From the NCBI GenBank assembly GCA_023381895.1, contig JAMCTA010000045.1, positions 610 through 52,548 on the forward strand: a DNA stretch of 51,939 bases, in the 5' to 3' direction. The notes beneath the pieces were generated by a model. It searched no databases and had not been told where the DNA came from. It saw only the letters and a program-made list of their open reading frames with translations. Both the position numbers and the translations under genes were made by a program. The DNA comes from Chloroflexota bacterium (GTDB taxonomy: Bacteria > Chloroflexota > UBA4733). This document shows, piece by piece, positions 32,673-42,221 of the stretch; positions within the stretch are counted from its first letter, which is position 1, and each line of letters starts with the position of its first letter.

Positions 32673-33992
32673 AATGCTTCCACCTGCTTGTGGCGCGGGG
32701 CGGTTGGTGTGGGGTAGGGTGAAGGGAGTGCGTGTGGCGCTCCGAGACTGGACTCTGGACCGAGATGTTGACGACGATTATGGATGTGTGGACGCCCGTG
32801 TAGCGGGCGGCGGTGGAACGTTGCTACGAGACGGCAGCGGACGCGGAGACGCGGACGCGCTGTCAGATGGTGCTGCTGGCGGGCGAGCAGGGGCTGCGGG
32901 CGAGCAAGATCGCCCCGCTGGTGCGGCGGGACGTGGCGACGGTCCGCAAGGTATTGCGGCGGTTTGTTCGGGACGGGGTGGTGGGGATCCCGCGCGGCCA
33001 CGCCCCCGGACCGGCGCCGGTCGTGACGCTGGCATGGCTGCGGGAACTGGGGCGGGTGATCGACCTGGACCCGCACGACGTGGCCGTGCCGAGCGCCAAC
33101 TGGACGACGAGCCTGCTGGCCGACTACCTCGCCGGAAAGACCGGAATCGCGGTGGACCAGGAGACGGTGCGTCGCCACCCCCATCGGCTGGGCTACGTCT
33201 GCAAGCGGCTGACCTGGACGGTGGCGCACAAGGCCCAGGAGCAGGCGGACTACCTGGGAAACGCCTGCGGGCGGAGCTCCTGCTGACGGCCGCCCTGGTC
33301 GACGGCGCCGCCGACCTGCTGCCGGCGCTCGGCGAACCGGACCTGTTGGCGGACGTGCCAACCGACGTACCCGAGCTGTTGCGCCTCCTGCCTCGGGCGG
33401 ACCTCTACCTGCAAGACGAGGTGCAGGTGGCGTTGCATCCCACGCTCACGCGGCTGTGGAGCCCGAAGGGTCGGCAGGGGCAGCGGCTGGTCCGGGCGCC
33501 GGGGAACCACCAGAAGTGCCTGGGCTTCGGCGCGGTGGACTGGCGGGCCGGTTGGCTCTCCTTCGGCTTCAGCCCCCGCCGCGACGCCCAGACCCTATGC
33601 CTGCAACTGGACGACCTGGTGGCGCGCTCCACGGCCAGAGGACGGATCGCCCTCGTCCTCCTGGACAATGCCCGCACCCACACGCCGAAGGGGTCCCGCC
33701 TGGTCCGGCAGACGCTGGCGCGCCACGGCGGCGCCCTCCGGCTGGTCTACACCCCGGCCTACGACCCGGACAGCAATCCGATCGAGTGGCTCTGGCGTCA
33801 GTTCCGCCATCGGGTGACCCACAACCACCACCGCGACGACTTCTGGGCGCTCTATGCCGACGCCGAGGCCGAGGTGGACCGCCTCCAGGCCGACCCCCTC
33901 GGCGTCCTCCGGTCTCTCGGCAGTCCAAGCACCCCGCCGACCGACTCCCTCGCCTCAGCAGCCTAACGGAGACGACTCAACGTGGAAGCATT
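32673..33992 (+). mobile_element. IS630-family insertion sequence, copy 2
   Basis: 1320 bp, apparently identical to copy 1 and in the same direction, with TA duplicated at 32671-32672 and 33993-33994 inside C-TA...TA-G. Its left neighbour is the cut ISAs1 relic and its right neighbour the cut Gfo/Idh gene. Both flanking genes are broken, and the missing parts do not flank the other copy, so deletion beside the element is likely. The pair could act as ends of a composite transposon of about 12.7 kb. Confidence 0.92.
32813..33966 (+). CDS. IS630-family transposase, OrfAB by -1 frameshift (copy 2)
   Basis: The product and layout are the same as in the first copy: GTG 32813 starts OrfA (157 residues), and G GGA AAC at 33256-33262 shifts into OrfB with the DDE residues. 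The heptamer, both stop codons and all catalytic motifs are conserved, so this copy should be active. Confidence 0.85.
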
Positions 33993-33994
33993 TA

Positions 33995-34736
33995 GCTCGG
34001 TACGACCTGGCCACTCAGCCGTCGTGGTGTAGAAGCTGTCCACCCGCTCTGGACCGTGTTCAAGCAATGCGGACACCGTGTTCTCAACGTCAATGTCATG
34101 GGTGCGCGTCAAGGCGCTCGCCTTGATCCGGCGTGGCAGACCAGCCAGCCAGCAGTAGAGATCGAGATGGTGCGGAGCTTGATTCATGATCACGCCGCCG
34201 CCCTCGCCATCCCAAGTACCCCGCCACCCACCGCTGTCGTAGTAGGCCTGGGTGCGATACCAGCCGCTCGCTACGAAGCTGACGTGGTAGAGGTCACCGA
34301 GCTGACCGTCGTGGATTATTTGCTGCGCCTTAATGTACGAGGGTGTAGTACGCTGCTGGAAGTCGATGCCCAGCATGACGCCTGCGGACTGGCACGCCGC
34401 GATCATGCGGTCTGCTGCGGACACCGTGTGAGCGAAGGGCTTTTCGCAGAGGACGTGGACGCCACGCTGCGCAGCTGCAATCGTGGCGGCCTCGTGCTGC
34501 GGGTGTGGTGTCGCGATGAGCAGCAGGGTGGGGCGCGCCTGATCGAGAACCTCCTCGGCGTTCCCGAAGACGGGAATGCCGTGCGCGTCGCTGGCTGCGT
34601 GAGCCAGCGCGATGTCGATGTCGGCGAGGCCGACAAGGTCGAGGAGTCCTTCTGACTGCAAGGTGAGTGCATTGTTGACGTGGGAGCGACCTATGACACC
34701 GATGCCAACGATAGCCAATCGTACTGGTAGCGCCAT
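33995..34736 (-). pseudogene. Gfo/Idh/MocA-family oxidoreductase, C-terminus cut by IS630 copy 2
   Basis: Starts at ATG 34736 with GGGAAGGGCG upstream. The Rossmann part has RLAIVGIGVIGRSHVNNAL, then CEKPFAHT with the catalytic Lys, and the second domain begins normally, with GGGVIMNQAPHHLDLYCWLA. About 247 native residues remain of a usual 330-390. The frame then enters the IS630 element (last residues LNASTLSRLR) and stops at 33963. Members oxidise or epimerise sugars and inositols with NAD(P). It follows the PmoA-like gene by 28 bp and was probably co-transcribed with it. Confidence 0.88.
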
Positions 34737-34764
34737 TACGCCCTTCCCTCTACTCTGTAGGGAG

Positions 34765-35931
34765 CTATTTCGGAGTGACCGTGATGGTTGGAGGAAAGCC
34801 GAAGTCGAACCAGCGTTCTCCTACGTGGGCAGCGGAAGCGTTGCCTTGGTGAAGCACCACGCGATAGCGGAAGCGAAGCTGATCGCCGGGCCGAAAGGTC
34901 ATAGCGCCGTTTTCCAGCGGGTTACCGGTGAAATTCTCGCCGCTGAAGGGGTTCGCGCCCATGAGCCCGTAGTTGCGAACGTGCCAGTAACACGGGAAGT
35001 GCAAGTTGCCAGGATGGTCGAACGCAGCTATCCCGGCGATCTCACCGCCCACCGGGCCGGAGTAATCGCACCACGGAGCACGCTTGCCCCACGTCTCTGC
35101 TTCGCTGATTCCGCCCCAGGCATTCTCGATGCGGCCGTCGACTTTGGCATCCATACTCGTCGCGACGCGCACCGCGATGAGCCCGGCCTCCTTCGTGTCA
35201 CCAAGGTGGACCTGTCCGAGACTGTAGCGGCGGCCGCGCTCGTCTTTACGCTCGAATGTCCAGTTCAAGGTCAGATCAAGCACCCGGAGATCTCCTGATA
35301 CTCTGTAGAGGCGCAGCTCGCGCTGCTCTCGAAGGAGTTCTCGGCCAACGCTGTCAACCCAGCGTGTCGACTCCACGAAGCCGCCGAAGACTGGCCCGCT
35401 CGTCACTGCTTCAAATCGATCGTGTAAGGTGCGGCCATGGCCGGGAGCTTCCGACCAGGCATCGATACCATCGAGCTCACCGTATGAGACCCACAGCGAT
35501 CGGTGGTGCGGGTGGTCACGTGTCTCCCCAGGCCGGTCGGGAATGATTGGGTAGGCGCGTGTGACTTCCATGCCGCCTGGTCCGATGACTGGCCAGAAGT
35601 ACGGTCGAGCCAAGCCCTCGCCGGCGAAGCGATAGCGCGTCACAAGCGCCCCCTCAAGGGCGATCTCGAGCTCTTCTCTATGCTCCTTGACCGTCACGCC
35701 GCCTGCTGAGACCGGTATCGACACGATGGAGAAGGTTTCTTCAACGCCGGCACCTAGCTCTGGTAGGATGAAAGCTATCCCTTCGGCGCATTGTTGTGCC
35801 GGAAGCGTTTCTCCGGTGCGCTCGTTGCGCACAGCCAGGGGCGCTGATCCAGCGCCGTCGACCGGGATTGCCAACGGAACCTGCTTTCTCGTGTGGCGCC
35901 CCGCCTGGACTACGAATCTCGTTGTGCTCAT
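34765..35931 (-). CDS. PmoA-family (DUF6807) protein
   Basis: 388 residues. Family signs: PYFWPVIGPGGMEVTRAYPI, DHPHHRSLWVSYGELDG with a conserved HPHH that could bind a metal, and the later HFPCYWHVRNYGLMGANPF. These proteins occur next to Gfo/Idh dehydrogenases in sugar-catabolic clusters of many phyla. The name PmoA comes from a domain title; there is no similarity to methane monooxygenase subunits that I can see. ATG 35931 has GAAAGAGAAG upstream. It is the first gene of a two-gene operon. Confidence 0.85.
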   Translation of the reverse strand: MSTTRFVVQAGRHTRKQVPLAIPVDGAGSAPLAVRNERTGETLPAQQCAEGIAFILPELGAGVEETFSIVSIPVSAGGVTVKEHREELEIALEGALVTRYRFAGEGLARPYFWPVIGPGGMEVTRAYPIIPDRPGETRDHPHHRSLWVSYGELDGIDAWSEAPGHGRTLHDRFEAVTSGPVFGGFVESTRWVDSVGRELLREQRELRLYRVSGDLRVLDLTLNWTFERKDERGRRYSLGQVHLGDTKEAGLIAVRVATSMDAKVDGRIENAWGGISEAETWGKRAPWCDYSGPVGGEIAGIAAFDHPGNLHFPCYWHVRNYGLMGANPFSGENFTGNPLENGAMTFRPGDQLRFRYRVVLHQGNASAAHVGERWFDFGFPPTITVTPK

Positions 35932-36837
35932 AACTTCTCTTTCCTCATCTCGTACAACTGGCGTGAACGAGGACGGTCACGACCTCTCGCCTCTGCCACA
36001 CCGGCTAAACTCTGGACGTCTCTCTCGGCCGGATAGACCGAGAGAACGGCGCTGCCCGAGACGATAGCGCACGGGGATACCGGGAGCAATGCGTGCGCAG
36101 CACTTGCCCACCGCTCTGTTGGTTTTCCTCTCGGACTCTCTGGCGAGCTCTCAATGCGCAGGGACAGTGCTGGAGCTTCAGGACCGAAGCGACCGGCTGC
36201 GAAGCACTGGTACTTCCATCGAGCCGCAGTGGTCGTAGGTGCAGACGGGCTTCGCTCCTGTGCTATTCTTGCAAGAAGAGTGAGCACCAGGGCTGCTGTT
36301 CATCTCGGGACCCCGCACCTCGGTCCAGCATCCAGCGCAGTTGCGGCGGACCATTTGCTTCGTCCGCCAGTATTGCAGTGAGCGCAGATCATCTGGGCGA
36401 AGGAAGTTGAGTAAGTGCAAGAGCGTGGCGGGGTGCTGAACCTACACGTCCAAGAGAGGGTGGCCACTCGATGGGCGTGGTAGGGTCGCGAGCGGTGAAA
36501 AGCTGCGTAGGTGCGGCGCGTTCGATCGAGGATGCAAGCTCGCGTGCTGTGCTGTGGACAGTGCGATGAGCGGTGAGCGTGCGCTAGCGGTGGGCAGCAG
36601 CGCCTTGCGGGGCGGTTCGTGCAGTCGCTCCATACGCAACTCAGCGAGGGCGAACGTGGAAGTGCTGGTGTGAACGTTGCAGCAAGGCAGACGCCACGAA
36701 TCGCTCGATTCCTGCACTGGCGCGGTCAACACGTTCTGACACGAAAACTGCGGTGAAGTCATCTCGATACACGGCGTGATGTATACAGCATCGGGCGAAC
36801 TACCGCTCGACTCCAAGCGAGAGGAGGTTATGACTGC
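35932..36837. promoter_or_regulatory. Long divergent intergenic region, no gene seen
   Basis: About 900 bp between the PmoA-like gene and the permease operon. Several frames are open, but their composition is unlike real proteins. It should contain both promoters, and a GTATAC-centred site lies near its right end. A solute-binding gene would be expected here beside the permeases and is absent. Confidence 0.5.
36780..36787. promoter_or_regulatory. Candidate GntR operator before the permease operon
   Basis: TGTATACA, an 8-bp palindrome, within GATGTATACAGCATC (36778-36792), 50 bp before the permease start. The context CGGCGTGATGTATAC parallels CGGCGTGTATACTGC upstream of the GntR gene. A shared regulator is suggested, not shown. 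Confidence 0.35.
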
Positions 36838-37782
36838 GTGGGAGCATATTTCATCCGGCGGGTTGCGTGGGCCGTACCAACGCTGATCTTAATCAGTATG
36901 ATGGTCTTTGCCATACTTGCACTCGCCCCAGGCGATCCTCTTGCTCAGTTCGCCGACAACCCTGATGTGCCTATTGCAGTGCGCCAGCAGATCCGTCACG
37001 ACTACGGATTAGATCAGCCGGTGCCCGTTCGCTACGTCAAGTGGGCAATTGCCTTCCTCCACGGGAACTGGGGCTATTCCTTCCAGAGCCAGCTTCCCGT
37101 CAACAAACTGATCGCCCAGCGCCTGCCGACTGACCTGTGGGTCATTGGCAGCGCCTACGTCGTTGCTGTGCTCATCGCTATTCCGGTGGGGGTGCTGGCG
37201 GCGACGCGGCAATATTCGTGGTTTGATCACATCGCGACCGCCTTGGCGTTCATTGGTTTCTCTCTCCCCACCTTCTTCACCGGCTTGCTGCTGATCCTCG
37301 TCTTCAGCGTCCACTTCGGCTGGCTGCCTTCGATCTACAATACACAGGTTAGCAGTGTCGGGGATATGCTGAAGCAGGCAGTGATGCCGGTTGCCGTTCT
37401 CGCGCTGTTTCAGACGGCAGGACTAGCGCGTTTTACCCGTGCGTCGATGCTGGACAATCTACGCGAAGATTTCGTGCGGACCGCACGAGCGAAGGGGCTT
37501 AGAGAGCGGGTCGTCATCACACGGCACGTGGTGCGCAATGCGCTCATCCCAGTGATCACGCTGATGGCGCTACAGCTTCCAGCGGTATTCACGGGGGCAG
37601 TGGTGACCGAGCAAATCTTCCGCGTTCCAGGAATTGGATCGCTCCTCATCACCTCTATCGAGAACAGCGACACTCCTGTGGTGATGGACATCACCTTTAC
37701 GTTTGCCATCCTGGTAGTGCTCTTCAATCTCGTTGCTGACCTGTTGTATGCTGTGCTGGATCCACGGATAAGGTATAGCTGA
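36838..37782 (+). CDS. Dpp/Opp-type ABC transporter permease (DppB-like)
   Basis: 314 residues, six helices. N-terminal MGAYFIRRVAWAVPTLILIS and LAPGDPLAQF, then the DppB loop GLDQPVPVRYVKWAIAFLHG, the EAA-type loop RTARAKGLRERVVITRHVVR, and FRVPGIGSLLITSIEN near the end. It transports peptides, nickel or, in this group, oligosaccharides or other solutes. The start is GTG with GAGAGGAGG about 10 nt upstream. The second permease follows at once. No ATPase or binding protein is next to it. Confidence 0.92.
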   Translation: MGAYFIRRVAWAVPTLILISMMVFAILALAPGDPLAQFADNPDVPIAVRQQIRHDYGLDQPVPVRYVKWAIAFLHGNWGYSFQSQLPVNKLIAQRLPTDLWVIGSAYVVAVLIAIPVGVLAATRQYSWFDHIATALAFIGFSLPTFFTGLLLILVFSVHFGWLPSIYNTQVSSVGDMLKQAVMPVAVLALFQTAGLARFTRASMLDNLREDFVRTARAKGLRERVVITRHVVRNALIPVITLMALQLPAVFTGAVVTEQIFRVPGIGSLLITSIENSDTPVVMDITFTFAILVVLFNLVADLLYAVLDPRIRYS

Positions 37783-37783
37783 G

Positions 37784-38734
37784 ATGGCAGTCCCAAGCCG
37801 TACACTTCCCTCTATCCAAACGCGTCTCGATCCCGATGCGCTCTTCCTACAGCGTAAGCCGCGCTCGCTTTGGGGAGATGTCGGCAGGCGCTTCATCCGC
37901 CATAAGGTTGCGGTTGCTGGTGCCACGGTGTTCATCCTGCTGGCACTGGTCTGCCTCGTTGGACCGTGGGTCTATCACGTGAAGATCACGGACGTTGACT
38001 TTGCCGCGGCTTCTGCTCCGCCATCGCTGAAGCACCCTATGGGAACCGATGATCTCGGCCAGGATGTCCTCGCTCGTGTGCTCTTCGGCGGTCGTATCTC
38101 GATCTCTGTTGGTCTCGTCGCCATGCTGGTTTCGATTACTCTGGGTGCGTTGATTGGCCTGCTATCTGGGTTCTTCGGGAGCTGGCTTGATGCGATCTTG
38201 ATGCGGTTGACGGAGGTCTTCATCTCCATTCCTCAGTTGCCGTTGCTCTTGCTCATCATCTACCTGTTTCGTGATACGATCACCAAGCGGCTTGGGACGA
38301 CGCTGGGAATCTTCACGCTGATGGTTCTGGTGATCGGCGGACTCAACTGGATGTCGACAGCCCGCCTAGTGCGTGCCGCTGTGCTGGCGACACGGGAGCG
38401 CGAGTTCATACTAGCAGCACGCTGCATTGGGGTACCGGCGCGCCGTCAGATCTTTCGGCACATCCTGCCGAATGTCATGAGCCCTGTCATCGTGGCAGGG
38501 ACCTTGGCAATCGGCTCAGCTATTATTGCCGAGTCGACCTTATCCTTCCTTGGGCTTGGCTTCCCGCCGGACACCCCAACCTGGGGCCGAATGCTCTACG
38601 ACGCTCAGAATTATCTCAACATTGCGCCGTGGATGGCGATTTTTCCTGGTGGCTGCATCTTTCTTGCGGTGCTTTCGATCAACTACGTTGGTGATGGGCT
38701 TCGCGACGCTCTCGATCCGAAGCTGAAGATCTGA
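37784..38734 (+). CDS. Dpp/Opp-type ABC transporter permease (DppC-like)
   Basis: 316 residues, six helices after a long cytoplasmic N-terminus. The family parts are HPMGTDDLGQDVLARVLFGG, the EAA loop AAVLATREREFILAARCIGV, and AESTLSFLGLGFPPDTPTWG. It pairs with the DppB-like protein, whose stop overlaps the region just before its ATG (1-bp gap). The partner ATPases and binding protein are not in the window except for the broken lipoprotein stub at 20 kb. Confidence 0.92.
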   Translation: MAVPSRTLPSIQTRLDPDALFLQRKPRSLWGDVGRRFIRHKVAVAGATVFILLALVCLVGPWVYHVKITDVDFAAASAPPSLKHPMGTDDLGQDVLARVLFGGRISISVGLVAMLVSITLGALIGLLSGFFGSWLDAILMRLTEVFISIPQLPLLLLIIYLFRDTITKRLGTTLGIFTLMVLVIGGLNWMSTARLVRAAVLATREREFILAARCIGVPARRQIFRHILPNVMSPVIVAGTLAIGSAIIAESTLSFLGLGFPPDTPTWGRMLYDAQNYLNIAPWMAIFPGGCIFLAVLSINYVGDGLRDALDPKLKI

Positions 38735-38838
38735 CGGCGCCACCAGCGCTTTCGCGAGAAGGGGAATGGGCTCGCTTTCATTGTCAGGGTGGTGTGCTCT
38801 GCCTAATCAGTCCTTGCTAGAAGGAAGGGGATCCGGTC

Positions 38839-41800
38839 ATGGGAGAAGGGCAACTCGGGAAAGCCGTTCAGGGCGTCATGCAGTGGCGCCTCATTGGCCC
38901 ACACCGAGGTGGCCGTGTAGTAGCGGTAGCCGGAGATCCGGTGGACCCCTTGACGTTCTACTTTGGGGCGGTTGCAGGTGGTGTCTGGAAGACGGCTGAC
39001 GGCGGCATCTCCTGGCACTGCGTGTCCGATGGGTACTTCACCACGGCTGCGGTGGGAGCAGTTGTCGTTGCACCATCCGATCCCAATGTGGTGTACGCTG
39101 GAACTGGTGAAGCTACTATTCGCAGCAATGTCTCGCACGGAGATGGGATCTACCGCTCGACTGATGGTGGGAAGACGTGGACGAACGCTGGTTTAAGCGA
39201 CACTCGGCACATCGGCAAAGTCAAGGTCCATCCCTCCGATCCCGATACGGTCTTCGTCGCAGCGCTTGGTCACGCCTACGGCCCGAACAGCGAACGCGGC
39301 ATCTTTCGCACGACGGACGGCGGTAAGTCCTGGCAGCGCGTACTCTACCGCAACGATCATACTGGTGGTATCGATGTCAGCATCGATCCAACGAACCCGC
39401 GCATCATATACGCCGCACTCTGGGAAGCGCAGCGTTCCCCGCATCAACTGATTAGCGGCGGGCCTGGATCCGGAATCTTCCGGTCAACCAATGGTGGCGA
39501 CACGTGGACGGAGCTCACGCGGAAGCAGGGTCTGCCGGTGGGTGTGCTCGGGAAGATCGGCATCATCGTGTCACCCGTGAAGCCCGGCCGGGTGTGGGCG
39601 CTCGTGGAGGCCGAGGATGGTGCGCTCTTCCGTTCCGATGATGGCGGCGATACGTGGACGCGCATGAGCGAGGCCGGTGATCTGCGGCGGCGAGCCTGGT
39701 ATTACATGCACGTCTACGCCGACACGCAGGATGCCGATACGGTCTGGGTGTTGGACCTGTCGCTCTGGAAGTCGATCGATGGTGGCAAGACGTTCACGTC
39801 GATCCCAACCCCACACGGCGACAACCATGACCTCTGGATCGATCCGAAGAATCCGCTCCGCATGGTCGAAGGCAACGATGGTGGCGCCTGCGTCACCTTC
39901 GATGGTGGGGTCAGCTGGTCGACCATTTTCAACCAGCCGACAGCGCAGTTTTACCATGTGATCACGGACAACCAGCACCCATATCGTGTGTATGGGTCGC
40001 AGCAGGATCAGGGCTGGGCCATCTCGATCCCGAGCCGCTCCAACCACGGCTACATCTCCCAGCTCGAGTGGAATGATCCCGGAGGCGGCGAGAGCGGCTA
40101 CATTGCGGTAAAACCGGATGATCCCAATATCGTCGTGGGCGGTGCCATCGGCAATGGTCCGCCCAACGGCCGTCTCCTGTGTTATGACCACCGTACTAAG
40201 CAGCGGCGCAATATTGCGGTCTGGCCCGACACGATGGGCATGGGCACGGGTGCGAAAGATCTGAAGTACCGCTTCCAGTGGACCTATCCTATCTCTTTTT
40301 CCCCACACGATCCGAACACGCTCTATGTCGCTGCCAACTACGTGTTCAAATCCACGGATCTGGGGGACAGCTGGGAGATCATCAGCCCTGACCTGACGCG
40401 CAATGATCCTACCAAGCTGCAGCCTTCGGGCGGACCGATCACCAAGGACAACACTGGAGCCGAGGCATACTGCACGATCTTCGCCTTCGTCGAGTCGCCC
40501 CACCAGCCAGGACTCTTTTGGGCGGGTACCGACGATGGCCTCGTTCACCTATCTCAGGATGGCGGCAAGACGTGGATAGAGATCACGCCTCCATCTCTGC
40601 CGGAATGGTCCCTCATCTCCATGATCGAGCCGTCGCCATTCGATGCTGCCAGTGCCTACATTGCGGCGACACGCTACAAGCATGATGACTGCCGTCCGTA
40701 TCTCTTCAAGACAATGGACTATGGCCGGTCGTGGCAGCGCATCACGTCCGGCATCCCGGCGTACGACTTCACGCGAGTGATCCGGGCCGACCCCGTGCGC
40801 CGTGGACTGCTCTATGCTGGGACAGAAACCGGCCTCTACATCTCTTTTGATGATGGTGGCACTTGGCTACCGGCCCGTGGCAACTTGCCAGTGGTTCCCG
40901 TGCACGACGTCAAGGTCAAGGATGATGAGCTCGTGGCGGCGACGCACGGGCGCTCATTCTGGATTCTTGATGACCTGACCGCGCTGCGGCAGCTTACTCC
41001 GGCAGTGGCGGAGAGTAACAGCAAGCTGTTCGAGCCGAAGGATACAGTGCGCTTTCGGTTGAACAGCCGGTCATTCCGAGCACCGCAGGAGAATGACTTC
41101 CGCTCCGTGGGACCGATCGTCGTGACCACTCGGCGCTGGACGGACACGAGCGGTAAGGTACGCGATCAGCTCGTCGACTGCGGCGAGAATCCCCCTGAGG
41201 GTGTCGTTATCACCTACTTCCTCAAAGAAAAGCCGCAAGGCACGGTCAAGCTCAGCTTCTTCACGCTGACCGGGGATCTCATCAACAGTTATGCCAGCGA
41301 TGAGGAGCAGGAAGAAGGTCTGCGGGCACGTCCGAAGCCAACAGCCGATGCCGGAATCAACCGCTTCGTGTGGAACTTGCGTTATCGTGAGCCACGAGCG
41401 GTGCCTGGCGATACGACGACACAAAATAGCTTGAGAGGGGCGCTGGTGCCTCCGGGCACGTACGAAGTACGGCTCGATGCCGGCGGCGATTCGCCGTCGA
41501 CTCAGTTCAACGTACTGAAAGATCCGCGGCTCACGGTTGCGAATACGGACCTTGAGGCGCAAACGGGGTTTGTGCAGAAAGTGAATGCGAAGATCACGGA
41601 GACGCACAACCTCGTGTTGCAGCTCCGTGACGTGCGCCAGCAGATTCAGAACTGGCTGAAGCGCATCAAGGGTCACGAGGTTGAGGAACAGGCAAACAAC
41701 TCTGGCCGCACGATCCTCGAGCAGCTTGATGCCATCGAGGTTCAGCTCATTGAGCCGAAGCCTGACACCCCGTTGGGCACGCCCAACCGTCTCAACGTAC

Positions 41801-42000
41801 GCCTTGCCTCGCTGGCTTTGGTCGTCGACATGGCGGACTATGCACCCACGAAGCAGAGCTACGAAGTGTTCGCTGTGCTGAGTGGCTTGGTCGATGCGCA
41901 GCGCGCTCAGTACGATGCGCTGCTGAGTGGGCCAGTTGCCTCATTGAGCACGCTGCTCCAGAGCGCCGGACTCCCGACGCTCTACGCAGGAAACGTGTAG
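38839..42000 (+). CDS. Large BNR/VPS10-type beta-propeller protein
   Basis: 1053 residues. Residues 1 to about 720 hold many propeller blades with the Asp-box/BNR pattern (for example STDGGKTWTNAG, TDGGKSWQRV, SDDGGDTWTRM and SQDGGKTWIEI), as in sortilin-like and exo-sialidase-type proteins. Late in the sequence is RGNLPVVPVHDVKVKDDELV with the blade-closing LVAATHGRSFWILDD, and then a C-terminal part of about 300 residues ending in a helical segment (KITETHNLVLQLRDVRQQIQ). No signal peptide is seen, unusual for this group. AAGGAAGGGG precedes the ATG. It may bind or degrade a polymer, but this is not provable. Confidence 0.85.
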   Translation: MGEGQLGKAVQGVMQWRLIGPHRGGRVVAVAGDPVDPLTFYFGAVAGGVWKTADGGISWHCVSDGYFTTAAVGAVVVAPSDPNVVYAGTGEATIRSNVSHGDGIYRSTDGGKTWTNAGLSDTRHIGKVKVHPSDPDTVFVAALGHAYGPNSERGIFRTTDGGKSWQRVLYRNDHTGGIDVSIDPTNPRIIYAALWEAQRSPHQLISGGPGSGIFRSTNGGDTWTELTRKQGLPVGVLGKIGIIVSPVKPGRVWALVEAEDGALFRSDDGGDTWTRMSEAGDLRRRAWYYMHVYADTQDADTVWVLDLSLWKSIDGGKTFTSIPTPHGDNHDLWIDPKNPLRMVEGNDGGACVTFDGGVSWSTIFNQPTAQFYHVITDNQHPYRVYGSQQDQGWAISIPSRSNHGYISQLEWNDPGGGESGYIAVKPDDPNIVVGGAIGNGPPNGRLLCYDHRTKQRRNIAVWPDTMGMGTGAKDLKYRFQWTYPISFSPHDPNTLYVAANYVFKSTDLGDSWEIISPDLTRNDPTKLQPSGGPITKDNTGAEAYCTIFAFVESPHQPGLFWAGTDDGLVHLSQDGGKTWIEITPPSLPEWSLISMIEPSPFDAASAYIAATRYKHDDCRPYLFKTMDYGRSWQRITSGIPAYDFTRVIRADPVRRGLLYAGTETGLYISFDDGGTWLPARGNLPVVPVHDVKVKDDELVAATHGRSFWILDDLTALRQLTPAVAESNSKLFEPKDTVRFRLNSRSFRAPQENDFRSVGPIVVTTRRWTDTSGKVRDQLVDCGENPPEGVVITYFLKEKPQGTVKLSFFTLTGDLINSYASDEEQEEGLRARPKPTADAGINRFVWNLRYREPRAVPGDTTTQNSLRGALVPPGTYEVRLDAGGDSPSTQFNVLKDPRLTVANTDLEAQTGFVQKVNAKITETHNLVLQLRDVRQQIQNWLKRIKGHEVEEQANNSGRTILEQLDAIEVQLIEPKPDTPLGTPNRLNVRLASLALVVDMADYAPTKQSYEVFAVLSGLVDAQRAQYDALLSGPVASLSTLLQSAGLPTLYAGNV

Positions 42001-42147
42001 CAGCCGCTGTGAAGAGAGGTAAGGGGGAGCTGCTGTCAAGACCTCTCCCTCACCTGCCCCTGTTGCACGGCTTGGAGATGATGAGCTAGGAGCCCGTTAC
42101 TCGTTCATTGAGTGGTGCCTGACAGTCCCTCACCCTGCCTCCGGCAT

Positions 42148-42180
42148 CCCTCTCCCGCGTGGCGGGCGAGGGGTCTCCTT
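42148..42180 (+). terminator. GC-rich hairpin with T-tract after the propeller gene
   Basis: CCCTCTCCCGC and GCGGGCGAGGG form an 11-bp stem with one mismatch and the loop GTG, followed by GTCTCCTTTT. It could end transcription of the permease-propeller genes. In the other direction it lies just past the M20 peptidase gene, so it may serve both. Confidence 0.55.
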
Positions 42181-42221
42181 TTGGGAAGCCTGCGAGTACC
42201 GGCCAGAAGAGGAGTAACGGA

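Noticed and set aside
36442..36816. A minus-strand frame of 124 codons before the permeases
   Set aside because: Ser/Pro/Arg-rich shadow-like composition, no start signal, and it lies across the expected promoter.
39571..40548. A 325-residue minus-strand frame under the propeller gene
   Set aside because: It is antisense to a clear repeat protein, and its sequence follows the codon structure of the plus-strand gene.
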